From Variovorax sp. KK3 (lineage in GTDB: Bacteria; Pseudomonadota; Gammaproteobacteria; Burkholderiales; Burkholderiaceae_C): DNA of 39,936 bases. Location: assembly GCF_001984055.1 (NCBI RefSeq), contig NZ_LYVO01000072.1:1-39936 (forward strand). Reading direction: 5' to 3'. Shown here piece by piece: positions 16,428 to 24,255 of the stretch. A program made the position numbers and the translations under genes. Position 1 is the stretch's first letter. Each line of letters opens with the position of its first letter. Under the pieces are notes generated by a model. The model was not told the DNA's origin. It saw only the letters and a list, made by a program, of their open reading frames with translations, and did not search any database.

Positions 16428-17399
16428 ATGACCCTCACCGAACTCAAATACATCGTTGCAGTCGCGCGGGAACGGCATTTCGGCAAGGCGGCCGAGGCCT
16501 GCTACGTTTCGCAGCCGACCCTGTCGGTGGCGATCAAGAAGTTGGAAGACGAGCTCGAGGTCAAGCTCTTCGAGCGCAGCGCCGGCGAAGTCACCGTGAC
16601 GCCGCTGGGCGAGCAGATCGTCCAGCAGGCCCAAAGCGTGCTCGACCAGGCCGCCAGCATCAAGGAGATCGCCAAGCGCGGCAAGGACCCGTTGTCGGGC
16701 CCGCTGAACCTCGGCGTGATCTACACCATCGGCCCGTATCTGCTGCCCGACCTGGTGCGCCAGAACATCGCCCGCACACCGCAGATGCCGCTGGTGCTGC
16801 AAGAGAACTTCACGGTCAAGCTGCTCGAGATGCTGCGGGCGGGCGAGATCGATTGCGCCATCATGGCCGAGCCCTTTCCGGACACCGGGCTGGCTGTGGC
16901 GCAGCTCTACGACGAGCCCTTCATGGCGGCGATGCCGATGCACCACCCGCTGGCCGATCGCGAATCGGTGAGCTCAGACGAGCTCAAGAAGGAGACGATG
17001 CTGCTGTTGGGCACCGGGCATTGCTTTCGCGATCACGTGCTCGAGGTCTGCCCAGAGTTCGCGCGCTTCTCGAGCAATGCCGAGGGCATTCGCAAAAGTT
17101 TCGAGGGCTCTTCGCTGGAGACGATCAAGCACATGGTCGCCGCCGGCATGGGGGTGACCCTGGTGCCGCGCTTGTCGGTGCCTGCCGACGCGCTCAAGGC
17201 TCGCCCGTCCAAGGGCCGCGGCAAAGAGCACGACCAGATCGTGCGCTACCTGCCCGTGCGCGACGTGCAGGGCGGCGAGCCGCCGACGCGCCGCGTGGTG
17301 CTGGCCTGGCGCCGCAGCTTCACGCGCTACGAGGCCATCGCGGCCTTGCGCAACGCGATCTACGCTTGCGAGTTGCCGGGGGTGACCCGGCTGTCTTGA
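16428..17399 (+). CDS. oxyR: Hydrogen peroxide-responsive regulator OxyR (LysR family)
   Basis: A 323-residue LysR regulator. The helix-turn-helix lies at about residues 2-60 (LKYIVAVARERHFGKAAEAC, SQPTLSVAIKKLEDELEV). The redox pair falls exactly at C199 and C208 in GTGHCFRDHVLEVCPEF, the positions of the peroxide-sensing cysteines of Escherichia coli OxyR, which form a disulfide on oxidation. The C-terminal MVAAGMGVTLVPRLSVP is typical. AAGAAAG lies just before the ATG. Its neighbour dps is a classic OxyR target, and an OxyR-like half-site lies between them. An activator of peroxide defence is therefore a secure call. Confidence 0.96.
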   Translation: MTLTELKYIVAVARERHFGKAAEACYVSQPTLSVAIKKLEDELEVKLFERSAGEVTVTPLGEQIVQQAQSVLDQAASIKEIAKRGKDPLSGPLNLGVIYTIGPYLLPDLVRQNIARTPQMPLVLQENFTVKLLEMLRAGEIDCAIMAEPFPDTGLAVAQLYDEPFMAAMPMHHPLADRESVSSDELKKETMLLLGTGHCFRDHVLEVCPEFARFSSNAEGIRKSFEGSSLETIKHMVAAGMGVTLVPRLSVPADALKARPSKGRGKEHDQIVRYLPVRDVQGGEPPTRRVVLAWRRSFTRYEAIAALRNAIYACELPGVTRLS

Positions 17400-17433
17400 C
17401 GCCATCTTTTCGAATGCGCTGCGAATGGCCGCG

Positions 17434-17448
17434 ATAGAGTGCGGCTGT
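17434..17448 (+). promoter_or_regulatory. Possible OxyR half-site upstream of dps
   Basis: ATAG at 17434-17437, seven bases, then CTGT at 17445-17448 resembles one ATAG-N7-CTAT unit of the OxyR binding pattern with one mismatch. The second unit expected seven bases further on is not well matched. Position, between oxyR and dps and about 70 bases before the dps start, favours a real site, but no clear -35/-10 pair was found nearby. Confidence 0.3.
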
Positions 17449-17517
17449 TGCGAAGCCTGCTTGCAGCTCCTAAAGTTTCCAGACCTTTTCACCACCTCAA
17501 GAAAGAGAACTCGCGCC

Positions 17518-18093
17518 ATGGCCAGAGACGACAAGAAATCCAAACCCGCTTCCTCCGCCGGCAAGGTGCCCAAGAAGGGCGGCACCGTGGTCGCCCAGGA
17601 GTCGGGCAGCCGCAACGCGCCGATCATCAACATCGGCATCGATCGCGAGGACCGCGCCGCCATTGCGGAAGGCCTGAGCCGTGTGCTGGCCGACACCTAC
17701 ACGCTGTACCTGACGACCCACAACTTCCACTGGAACGTGACGGGGCCGCACTTCAACTCGCTGCATGCGATGTTCATGGAGCAATACACGGAGCTGTGGA
17801 ACTCGACCGACGTGATCGCCGAGCGCATCCGCGCACTCGGCCACTACGCGCCGGGCTCCTATGCCGAATTCAGCAAGATCGCGACCGTGCCCGACGTGCC
17901 CCAGGACCCGCCCAAGGCGACGGAAATGGTGCGCATCCTGGTCAAGGGCCACGAGACCGTGTCGCGCATCTCGCGCGAGTTCATTCCCGTCGCGGAAGCG
18001 GCCGGCGACGACCCGACCGCCGACATGCTGACCGCGCGTTGCACGGTGCACGACCAGACGGCCTGGATGCTGCGCTCCCTGCTCGAAGACTGA
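17518..18093 (+). CDS. dps: Dps-family DNA-binding ferritin-like protein
   Basis: A 191-residue Dps protein, which oxidises ferrous iron with hydrogen peroxide inside a dodecameric cage and shields DNA. The ferroxidase motif is visible: TTHNFHWNVTGPHFNSLHAM followed by FMEQYTELWNSTDVIAERIR, with the two His and the D-x-x-x-E pair that bind iron across the subunit interface. A roughly 25-residue Lys-rich N-terminal tail (ARDDKKSKPASSAGKVPKKGG) is the kind that binds DNA and makes this protein longer than the usual 160-170. The ATG at 17518 is preceded by an AAGAAAGAGAA element. It lies 118 bases after oxyR, its probable regulator. Confidence 0.95.
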   Translation: MARDDKKSKPASSAGKVPKKGGTVVAQESGSRNAPIINIGIDREDRAAIAEGLSRVLADTYTLYLTTHNFHWNVTGPHFNSLHAMFMEQYTELWNSTDVIAERIRALGHYAPGSYAEFSKIATVPDVPQDPPKATEMVRILVKGHETVSRISREFIPVAEAAGDDPTADMLTARCTVHDQTAWMLRSLLED

Positions 18094-18111
18094 GCCCCAT
18101 TGCTCGTCGTG

Positions 18112-18131
18112 CGGCGGCCTGCCGGCCGCCG
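18112..18131 (+). terminator. GC-rich hairpin between dps and ubiA
   Basis: CGGCGGCC pairs perfectly with GGCCGCCG around TGCC, 18 bases after the dps stop. There is no T tract, so intrinsic termination is doubtful. It may insulate dps from ubiA or protect the dps mRNA end. Confidence 0.4.
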
Positions 18132-18154
18132 CGGCGGTGGCGCAAAATCGCGCC

Positions 18155-19033
18155 ATGTCCGCCTCCATTCTTGCGCCACGCAGCCGTCTGTCGCTCTACC
18201 TTGACCTGATCCGCTGGAACCGGCCGGCCGGCTGGCTTTTGCTGCTGTGGCCCTCCTTGGCTGCGCTGTGGTTCGCCGCCGACGGGTTTCCGGGCTGGCA
18301 TCTGCTGGCCGTCTTCGTGCTCGGCACCATCCTCATGCGCAGCGCAGGCTGCTGCGTCAACGACGTGGCGGACCGCGATTTCGATCGCCACGTCAAGCGC
18401 ACCGCGCAGCGGCCCGTCACCAGCGGTGCCATCTCGGTGCAAGAGGCGCTGGTCGTCGGCGCGGCACTGGCGCTGCTGGCCTTCGGCCTCGTGCTCTCGA
18501 CCAATCGCGTGACCGTGCTGTGGTCTTTCGCGGCGCTGGCCGTCACGCTGATCTATCCCTATGCCAAGCGCTTCGTGTCGATTCCTCAGGCGGTGCTGGG
18601 CATCGCTTTCAGCTTCGGCATCCCGATGGCTTTCTCGGCGGTGCAGTCGACCGTGCCTGCCTTTGCATGGTGGCTGCTGGCGGGCAACCTGTTCTGGGTG
18701 CTGGCCTACGACACCGAGTACGCGATGGTCGACCGCGACGATGATCTTCGGATCGGCATGAAGACGTCGGCCATCACCTTCGGCCGCTTCGACGTGGCGG
18801 CGGTCATGCTGAGCTATGCGCTCTATCTGGCCATGTGGGCCGCGGCCGGCGCGAGCCGCCAACTCGGGCCGATCTTTTACGCGGGCATCGCCATCGCGGC
18901 GGCGCAGGCGCTCTGGCATTGGCGGCTGATTCGCGACCGCACCCGGGAAGGCTGCTTCAAGGCCTTCCGGGCCAACCACTGGCTGGGCTTCACCGTGTTT
19001 GCCGGCGTCGTCGCCGGCTATCTGCTGCGCTGA
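18155..19033 (+). CDS. ubiA: 4-hydroxybenzoate octaprenyltransferase
   Basis: A 292-residue inner-membrane prenyltransferase that attaches the polyprenyl tail to 4-hydroxybenzoate in ubiquinone synthesis. It has about eight to nine membrane helices, the first Mg-diphosphate motif NDVADRDFDRHVKRT (NDxxDxxxD) near residue 68, and the second, YDTEYAMVDRDDD, near residue 189. The start at 18155 gives MSASILAPRSRLSLYLDLIR, normal for the family. The ATG lacks a Shine-Dalgarno sequence and is preceded by CAAAAT plus six bases, as for recG. It converges on proC with 19 bases between stops. UbiC is not in the window. Confidence 0.95.
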   Translation: MSASILAPRSRLSLYLDLIRWNRPAGWLLLLWPSLAALWFAADGFPGWHLLAVFVLGTILMRSAGCCVNDVADRDFDRHVKRTAQRPVTSGAISVQEALVVGAALALLAFGLVLSTNRVTVLWSFAALAVTLIYPYAKRFVSIPQAVLGIAFSFGIPMAFSAVQSTVPAFAWWLLAGNLFWVLAYDTEYAMVDRDDDLRIGMKTSAITFGRFDVAAVMLSYALYLAMWAAAGASRQLGPIFYAGIAIAAAQALWHWRLIRDRTREGCFKAFRANHWLGFTVFAGVVAGYLLR

Positions 19034-19052
19034 ACCCTGGCGGCAGACGGCA

Positions 19053-19910
19053 TTAGCCGCGGCCGAATTCCTGGGCCAGTTCGCCGGCGCGCCGATGGGC
19101 GGCGCGGATCGCGGCCTTGAAGCGGTTCTTGACCTCGTCGGCTTCCATGGCGCTGATGGCGGCGTGCGTGGTGCCGCCCTTCGAGGTCACGCGCTCGCGC
19201 AGCACGGCGGGCGGCTCGGTGGCATCGCGCGCCAATGTCGACGTGCCGCCGAAAGTGCCGACGGCCAGCCGGTGTGCTTGATCCTGCGTCAGGCCCAATT
19301 CGATGCCGGCCTCGGTCATGGCCTCGATGAAATAGAAGACGTAGGCCGGGCCCGAGCCGGACACGGCGGTAACCGCGTCCAGCGCGCTTTCGGCGTCTAC
19401 CCACATCAGTTCGCCGGTCGCCTCGAGGACCTGCTCCACGCGCTTGCGCTGCTCGGGCGTCACCGCCGGTCGGGCGAACAGCCCTGTCATGCCCTGGCCC
19501 ACCAGCGCGGGCGTGTTCGGCATCGCGCGCACCACCTTCTCGGTGCCGAGCCAACGCGCGATGCTTTCGGAAGGGATGCCCGCAGCGACGCTGAGATGCA
19601 GCGCGTTCTTCGCAAAGGTGCCGGCAGCCGACGCCGCTTGGGCGAAGGTCTGAGGCTTGACCGCCCAGACGATCAGTTCGCAGCGGCCGAGGGGCACCCC
19701 GGCCTTTTCTTGCGCGGTGATTCCGAATTCGTGCTGAAGCCGCTCGCGCGCCTCGGCGGAGGGTTCGACCACTTCGAAGGTCTCGACCGGAACTTGTCGT
19801 TTGATGAGCCCGCCGATGATGGCGCTGGCCATGTTGCCGCCGCCGATGAAGCCGATCGGCGGCAGAGGTGCCCGCTCCTGGCGGGGCAGGAAGGTGACGG
19901 CGATGTTCAT
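19053..19910 (-). CDS. proC: Pyrroline-5-carboxylate reductase
   Basis: A 285-residue enzyme that reduces pyrroline-5-carboxylate to proline with NAD(P)H. The Rossmann motif GFIGGGNMASAIIGGL is near residue 19, followed by WAVKPQ, SVAAGI, VVRAMPNTPALVGQGMTG and the C-terminal signature AVSGSGPAYVFYFIEAMTEA with GTFGGT and TSKGGTTHAAI. A short unrelated head of about 18 residues precedes the Rossmann fold. The ATG at 19910 is four bases after the stop of the esterase-like gene, so it is probably translated from the same mRNA. An internal start nearer the fold is possible. Confidence 0.94.
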   Translation of the reverse strand: MNIAVTFLPRQERAPLPPIGFIGGGNMASAIIGGLIKRQVPVETFEVVEPSAEARERLQHEFGITAQEKAGVPLGRCELIVWAVKPQTFAQAASAAGTFAKNALHLSVAAGIPSESIARWLGTEKVVRAMPNTPALVGQGMTGLFARPAVTPEQRKRVEQVLEATGELMWVDAESALDAVTAVSGSGPAYVFYFIEAMTEAGIELGLTQDQAHRLAVGTFGGTSTLARDATEPPAVLRERVTSKGGTTHAAISAMEADEVKNRFKAAIRAAHRRAGELAQEFGRG

Positions 19911-19914
19911 GTGG

Positions 19915-21087
19915 CTATCCAGTGAATTCGAAGGCGGCGAACTGCGTGACCTGCAGCGGATTGAAATTGTCGTCGCTCACCACCACCAGCAGGCGCTTGC
20001 CGTCCGCTCGCTGCGGGCCCCAGCACATGCCTTCGAAGTTGTCCAGGCGCGTGAGGCCCAGGGTGGTGAAGTCGGCGACCAGGGTCTTGGAGGCCGGGCG
20101 GTGATTGTCCGCGCTCAATCGCTCCAGGGGGAGTGTGTCGGTGGCGCCGCGGGTGTCGATCTCGTACAGGCGCAGCGAGTTGCCGGTGCCGGTGGCGTAG
20201 GCGCGCTCCAGCACCAGCATGCGGTGGTCGTCGATCATGAGGATTTCGCTCACGCCGTTGTCCGCGTAGGTGCCTGGAAGCAAGGGGCGCACAGGGATGG
20301 CGTCGGGCACATAGGCGATCTGGCGGCTCGGCTTGCCGCTGGCCAGGTCGACCTGCGTGAACCGGCAGGGGCCGCCCGGCGCTGCGAGGGTCGGGCTGGG
20401 GCCGTCCTGGATCAGCGCGTTTTCCATGGCGAGCCAGGCGTGCCGGCCATCCGACGTTAGGGCGAGGCCTTCCAAGCCGAGGTTGTCGCGCGGGCCGCGG
20501 CGGCGATCAGGGTCGGCGTGGAAGAGCGGCGGCAGGGGAATCTCCCTGATGAGCGTGCCGTCTCTCTGGGATTCGAAGAAGGCAGGGCCGAAGCCGCGGC
20601 GGACGTCGCCCTCTGTGGTCCACAGCAGCGTTCCGGTGTCGGGGCGCCAGCGCAGCGCCTCGGGATCGATCACGGGAACATCGGCGGGTGCTTGCCTTCT
20701 CGACGGCCACGCACTGCCATCGCGCTGGCGCAGCGTCATTCGACCGACGGCTTCGGGCCGAGCCCCTTTGTTGGAAGCCGCCCACTTCGCCGCATAAATG
20801 CGTGCCGGAGCGAAGTCTGATCTATCGTCGCAAAGAAGCAGGTACTCACCTTTGGCATGGTCGTAGTCGATCGCGGACAGGCCACCGATGGTGCTTCCGT
20901 CGAAATGCGGCCGGTGGGGCCATCGCGCCTCTGCCACAAACCGCAGGCGCGATGGCACCTTCGGAGCAGAGGGAGCGGCCTGCGTTACCCGGCAGCCGCC
21001 TAGCCCGAACGCCGTGACCAAACAGGCGCCCGCAAGGAGCAATCGGCGGCGGCCACGGTCGGACGGGGCGGGGAGAGCGGCGGTCAA
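19915..21087 (-). CDS. Esterase-like activity of phytase family lipoprotein
   Basis: A protein of 390 residues if it starts at the TTG at 21087. It has an export signal (DRGRRRLLLAGACLVTAFGL) ending in a lipobox-like LGGC, so it is a probable lipoprotein. The mature part matches the phytase-like esterase domain (PF13449 type): DGSTIGGLSAIDYD, EYLLLCDDRSD, DPEALRW, NLGLEGLALTSDG, ENALIQDG, LVLERAYATG and DNFEGMCWGP, the acidic residues of a calcium-binding beta-propeller. The start is uncertain: an ATG at 21156 would give a 40-residue leader and sits in the -10 box of the rplN promoter on the other strand, so the TTG is preferred. It lies 4 bases upstream of proC. Natural substrate unknown. 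Confidence 0.75.
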   Translation of the reverse strand: MTAALPAPSDRGRRRLLLAGACLVTAFGLGGCRVTQAAPSAPKVPSRLRFVAEARWPHRPHFDGSTIGGLSAIDYDHAKGEYLLLCDDRSDFAPARIYAAKWAASNKGARPEAVGRMTLRQRDGSAWPSRRQAPADVPVIDPEALRWRPDTGTLLWTTEGDVRRGFGPAFFESQRDGTLIREIPLPPLFHADPDRRRGPRDNLGLEGLALTSDGRHAWLAMENALIQDGPSPTLAAPGGPCRFTQVDLASGKPSRQIAYVPDAIPVRPLLPGTYADNGVSEILMIDDHRMLVLERAYATGTGNSLRLYEIDTRGATDTLPLERLSADNHRPASKTLVADFTTLGLTRLDNFEGMCWGPQRADGKRLLVVVSDDNFNPLQVTQFAAFEFTG

Positions 21088-21130
21088 GCCAGGAAGTCTA
21101 TCGGCCTCGTACGTTGGCCAAAGTTGTCGG

Positions 21131-21159
21131 TTGACAGCCCAGAAGTGCCACGCCATAAT
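21131..21159 (+). promoter_or_regulatory. rplN: Sigma-70 promoter of the rplN (spc) operon
   Basis: TTGACA at 21131-21136 and CATAAT at 21154-21159 are separated by exactly 17 bases, a near-consensus strong promoter. Transcription should begin near 21166, leaving a leader of about 150 bases before rplN. It is the only clear promoter found for the 9-kb ribosomal block. Confidence 0.85.
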
Positions 21160-21161
21160 CG

Positions 21162-21318
21162 CGGGCTTCGCCTTTCAAAGGCAAGAAGCTTCTGCCCAGC
21201 GGAAGCGCGTCGAAGTGGTTTCGGCGCGTGGACGACGGGCCCAAGACTGACCGCAACCGTCCTTCGATCCTCGGGGATCTCCAGGGACGGGGACCGGTAC
21301 AAGTTGGGAATACACGAA
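21162..21318 (+). promoter_or_regulatory. Structured 5' leader of the spc operon
   Basis: The leader contains a first dyad GCCTTT-C-AAAGGC near 21168-21180, and a longer stem: CCGTCC (21257-21262) with GGACGG (21285-21290), enclosing GATCC-TCGG-GGATC (21266-21279). The inner tetraloop stem and outer six pairs stack into one hairpin ending about 28 bases before the start codon. No T run follows, so it is not a terminator. A role in ribosomal-protein feedback is possible but not matched to any known leader I can name. Confidence 0.5.
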
Positions 21319-21687
21319 ATGATCCAAACTGAATCCAGGCTCGATGTGGCCGACAACACGGGCGCGAAATCCGTCCTGTGTATCAAGGTGCTCGGTGGCT
21401 CCAAGCGGCGTTATGCCAGCGTGGGCGACGTCATCAAGGTCAGCATCAAGGAAGCCGCCCCGCGTGGTCGCGTCAAGAAGGGCGAGATCTACAGCGCCGT
21501 GGTCGTGCGCACCGCCAAGGGCATCCGTCGCGCCGACGGTTCGCTCGTCAAGTTCGACGGCAATGCCGCCGTTCTGCTCAACGCCAAGCTGGAGCCCATC
21601 GGCACCCGCATCTTCGGACCGGTCACGCGCGAGCTGCGCACCGAGAAGTTCATGAAGATCGTGTCGCTGGCACCCGAAGTTCTGTAA
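21319..21687 (+). CDS. rplN: 50S ribosomal protein L14
   Basis: 122 residues, normal length. It begins MIQTESRLDVADNTGAK and contains VLGGSKRRYASVGDVIKVS and the IFGPVTRELR ending typical of uL14, which sits at the subunit interface and contacts 16S rRNA. A GGGA element lies nine bases upstream of the ATG. It is the first gene after the promoter at 21131; in most proteobacteria rpsQ of the S10 operon lies directly upstream, but here a minus-strand esterase gene does. L24 follows after 12 bases. Confidence 0.98.
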   Translation: MIQTESRLDVADNTGAKSVLCIKVLGGSKRRYASVGDVIKVSIKEAAPRGRVKKGEIYSAVVVRTAKGIRRADGSLVKFDGNAAVLLNAKLEPIGTRIFGPVTRELRTEKFMKIVSLAPEVL

Positions 21688-21699
21688 GGACATCTCGCC

Positions 21700-22017
21700 A
21701 TGAACAAGATTCGCAAGGGCGACCAGGTCATCGTGTTGGCCGGGCGCGACAAAGGCAAGCGTGGCACTGTGTCGCTGCGCAAAGACGACTCGCACCTCGT
21801 CATCGACGGTGTGAACCTCGTCAAGAAGCACACCAAGCCGAACCCCCTCAAGGGCACGACTGGCGGCATCGTCGAAAAGGCCATGCCCATTCATCAATCC
21901 AACGTGGCGATCTTCAATGCCGCGACCGGCAAGGCCGATCGCGTGGGCATCAAGGTCACGGACGGCAAGCGCGTGCGCGTCTTCAAGTCCAGCGGCGAAG
22001 AAATCAAGGTCGCCTAA
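21700..22017 (+). CDS. rplX: 50S ribosomal protein L24
   Basis: 105 residues with the N-terminal KOW motif (IRKGDQVIVLAGRDKGKRGT) and HTKPNPLKGTTGGIVEKAMP, typical of uL24, the assembly initiator of the large subunit. AAGGA lies ten bases before the ATG. It lies in the spc order L14-L24-L5. Confidence 0.98.
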   Translation: MNKIRKGDQVIVLAGRDKGKRGTVSLRKDDSHLVIDGVNLVKKHTKPNPLKGTTGGIVEKAMPIHQSNVAIFNAATGKADRVGIKVTDGKRVRVFKSSGEEIKVA

Positions 22018-22028
22018 GGGGTACTCAC

Positions 22029-22568
22029 ATGGCACGTTTGCAAGAACACTACCGCGAAAAGGTCGCGAAGGAACTGACCGAGAAGTTCGGCTACAAGTCG
22101 CCGATGCAGGTTCCGCGCCTGACCAAGATCACGCTCAACATGGGTGTGGGTGAGGCGGTCGCCGACAAGAAGGTGCTCGAAAACGCCGTCGCCGACTTGA
22201 CCAAGATCGCCGGCCAGAAGCCCGTCGTGACGAAGTCGAAGAAGGCCATCGCCGGCTTCAAGATCCGCGAGAACCAGCCGATCGGTTGCATGGTGACGCT
22301 GCGTGGCGTCCAGATGTTCGAGTTCCTGGATCGCTTCGTGACGGTGGCTCTGCCCCGCGTGCGCGACTTCCGTGGTATCTCGGGCCGGGCCTTCGATGGC
22401 CGTGGTAACTACAACATCGGCGTGAAAGAGCAGATCATTTTTCCCGAGATCGAGTACGACAAGGTCGACGCCCTGCGCGGCCTCAATATCAGCATCACGA
22501 CAACGGCCAAGACCGACGAGGAAGCCAAGGCGCTTCTCGCGGGCTTCCGTTTCCCGTTCAAGAACTGA
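22029..22568 (+). CDS. rplE: 50S ribosomal protein L5
   Basis: 179 residues, normal length. MARLQEHYREKVAKELTEKF, LTKITLNMGVGEA, FLDRFVTVALPRVRDFRG and FDGRGNYNIGVKEQIIFPEI are uL5 signatures; the protein binds 5S rRNA in the central protuberance. AAGGGG precedes the ATG at 22029. In E. coli the S8 repressor acts near the start of this gene; no matching helix was established here. Confidence 0.98.
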   Translation: MARLQEHYREKVAKELTEKFGYKSPMQVPRLTKITLNMGVGEAVADKKVLENAVADLTKIAGQKPVVTKSKKAIAGFKIRENQPIGCMVTLRGVQMFEFLDRFVTVALPRVRDFRGISGRAFDGRGNYNIGVKEQIIFPEIEYDKVDALRGLNISITTTAKTDEEAKALLAGFRFPFKN

Positions 22569-22576
22569 GGTGACTT

Positions 22577-22882
22577 GTGGCTAAAGTAGCTTTGATCGAG
22601 CGCGAGCTCAAGCGAGAAAAACTGGTCGCAAAGTACGCCGCCAAGCATGCGGAACTGAAGGCGATCGCCAACGACGCCAAGAAGACCGACGAAGAGCGTG
22701 CGGTTGCCCGCCTGGGCTTGCAGAAGCTCCCGCGCAACGCAAACCCGACCCGTCAGCGCAATCGCTGCGAGATCACGGGCCGTCCGCGCGGCACGTTCCG
22801 CCAGTTCGGTCTGGCCCGCGCGAAGATCCGCGAACTGGCTTTCAGCGGCGACATCCCGGGTGTCACCAAGGCCAGCTGGTAA
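22577..22882 (+). CDS. rpsN: 30S ribosomal protein S14
   Basis: 101 residues, the long form without zinc-binding cysteine pairs. It begins AKVALIERELKREKLVAKYA and ends with the RCEITGRPRGTFRQFGLAR block and PGVTKASW of uS14. The start is GTG, set by a strong GAGGTGA element five bases after the L5 stop. No zinc-independent paralogue is visible in the window. Confidence 0.97.
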   Translation: MAKVALIERELKREKLVAKYAAKHAELKAIANDAKKTDEERAVARLGLQKLPRNANPTRQRNRCEITGRPRGTFRQFGLARAKIRELAFSGDIPGVTKASW

Positions 22883-22902
22883 GCCAGGCAGGAGCAAACA
22901 AC

Positions 22903-23298
22903 ATGAGCATGAGTGATCCCATTGCCGACCTGCTGACGCGTATTCGTAACGCGCAGATGGTGGCGAAGCCCACTGTGTCGGTTCCGTCTTCCAAGGTGAA
23001 GGTCGCGATCGCGCAGGTGTTGAAGGACGAGGGCTACATCGACGGCTTCCAGGTCAAAACCGAAGCCGGCAAGAGCGAGCTCGAGATTTCGCTGAAGTAC
23101 TACGCCGGCCGTCCGGTCATCGAGCGCATCGAGCGCGTGAGCCGTCCGGGCCTGCGCGTCTACAAGGCCAGTGCCGCGATTCCGCAGGTGCAGAACGGCC
23201 TGGGCGTCGCCATCGTCACCACGCCCAAGGGTGTGATGACCGACCGCAAGGCTCGCGCCAGCGGTGTGGGCGGCGAAGTGCTGTGCTACGTCGCTTGA
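22903..23298 (+). CDS. rpsH: 30S ribosomal protein S8
   Basis: 131 residues, normal length. MSMSDPIADLLTRIRNAQMV at the N-terminus, VIERIERVSRPGLRVYK in the middle and GVGGEVLCYVA at the end identify uS8, which binds helix 21 of 16S rRNA and, in enterobacteria, represses the spc operon. A second ATG two codons in (22909) is possible; the first is nearer the usual start. AGGAG lies nine bases upstream. Confidence 0.98.
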   Translation: MSMSDPIADLLTRIRNAQMVAKPTVSVPSSKVKVAIAQVLKDEGYIDGFQVKTEAGKSELEISLKYYAGRPVIERIERVSRPGLRVYKASAAIPQVQNGLGVAIVTTPKGVMTDRKARASGVGGEVLCYVA

Positions 23299-23323
23299 CC
23301 GAGACATCGAGGAGAACACTGAA

Positions 23324-23857
23324 ATGTCCCGAGTAGGAAAAATGCCGATCGACATCCCGCAAGGCGTGGATGTGGCGATCAAGGATGACCAGATCAGCGT
23401 CAAGGGTGCGGGCGGTGCGCTCAGCCTGGCGCCCAATGCGCTGGTGAAGGTTGTCAGCAAAGATGGCAAGCTGAACTTCGAGCCCGCCAACGAGTCGCGT
23501 GAAGCGAACGCCATGAGCGGCACGATGCGCCAGCTGGTCAACAACATGGTGGTCGGCGTGACCAAGGGCTTCGAGAAGAAGCTGAACCTGGTTGGCGTGG
23601 GCTACAAGGCCCAGGCGCAAGGCGCCAAGCTCAACCTGCAGGTCGGTTACTCGCACCCGGTCAACAAGGACATGCCTCAGGGCATCACGGTGGCGACGCC
23701 CACTCCGACCGAGATCGTGATCAAGGGTGCCGATCGCCAACGCGTCGGCCAAGTGGCCGCTGAGATCCGCGCTGTTCGTCCGCCCGAGCCCTACAAGGGC
23801 AAGGGCATCAAGTACTCGGACGAGAAGATCGTGATCAAAGAGACCAAGAAGAAATAA
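23324..23857 (+). CDS. rplF: 50S ribosomal protein L6
   Basis: 177 residues with two uL6 repeats: MSRVGKMPIDIPQGVDVAI, NMVVGVTKGFEKKLNLVGVG, and the C-terminal RPPEPYKGKGIKY signature with a Lys-rich tail. GAGGAGA lies eleven bases before the ATG. It binds near the sarcin-ricin loop. Confidence 0.98.
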   Translation: MSRVGKMPIDIPQGVDVAIKDDQISVKGAGGALSLAPNALVKVVSKDGKLNFEPANESREANAMSGTMRQLVNNMVVGVTKGFEKKLNLVGVGYKAQAQGAKLNLQVGYSHPVNKDMPQGITVATPTPTEIVIKGADRQRVGQVAAEIRAVRPPEPYKGKGIKYSDEKIVIKETKKK

Positions 23858-23871
23858 GGGGCAGCAAAATG

Positions 23872-24237
23872 ATGTTGACCAAGAAAGCACAGCGTCTTCG
23901 CCGTTCGCGCCAGACCCGCATCCGCATTGCAACGCAAGGCGTGGCGCGCCTGACGGTGAACCGCACCAACCTGCACATTTATGCCACCGTCATCTCCGAC
24001 GACGGCACCAAGGTGATCGCCACGGCTTCGACGGCCGAAGCCGAAGTGCGCACCACGCTGGGTGGCTCGGGCAAGGGCGGCAACGCGGCCGCAGCCACGG
24101 TCATCGGCAAGCGCATCGCCGAAAAGGCGAAGGCTGCCGGTATCGAGAAGGTCGCTTTCGACCGCGCTGGCTTCGCCTACCACGGCCGCGTCAAGGCGTT
24201 GGCCGATGCGGCCCGCGAAGCCGGTCTGCAGTTCTAA
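23872..24237 (+). CDS. rplR: 50S ribosomal protein L18
   Basis: 121 residues. MLTKKAQRLRRSRQTRIRI, RLTVNRTNLHIYA and FDRAGFAYHGRVKALADAAR identify uL18, which carries 5S rRNA into the large subunit with L5. Two adjacent ATG codons exist at 23869 and 23872; the second gives the usual MLTKK start and is preferred. AAGGGG lies upstream. Confidence 0.97.
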   Translation: MLTKKAQRLRRSRQTRIRIATQGVARLTVNRTNLHIYATVISDDGTKVIATASTAEAEVRTTLGGSGKGGNAAAATVIGKRIAEKAKAAGIEKVAFDRAGFAYHGRVKALADAAREAGLQF

Positions 24238-24255
24238 CCGGACACGAGATTCAAA

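Noticed and set aside
13881..16946. A 1021-codon open frame on the minus strand across recG and oxyR
   Set aside because: It is antisense to two well-supported genes, its composition is typical of high-GC shadow frames, and it has no recognisable domain.
14246..17437. A 1063-codon plus-strand frame overlapping recG and oxyR
   Set aside because: Alternative frame of real genes, rich in Arg, Gly and Ala with no motifs.
21087..21156. Start of the esterase-like lipoprotein at the ATG at 21156
   Set aside because: It would place the start in the rplN -10 box and give an implausibly long leader before the signal peptide.
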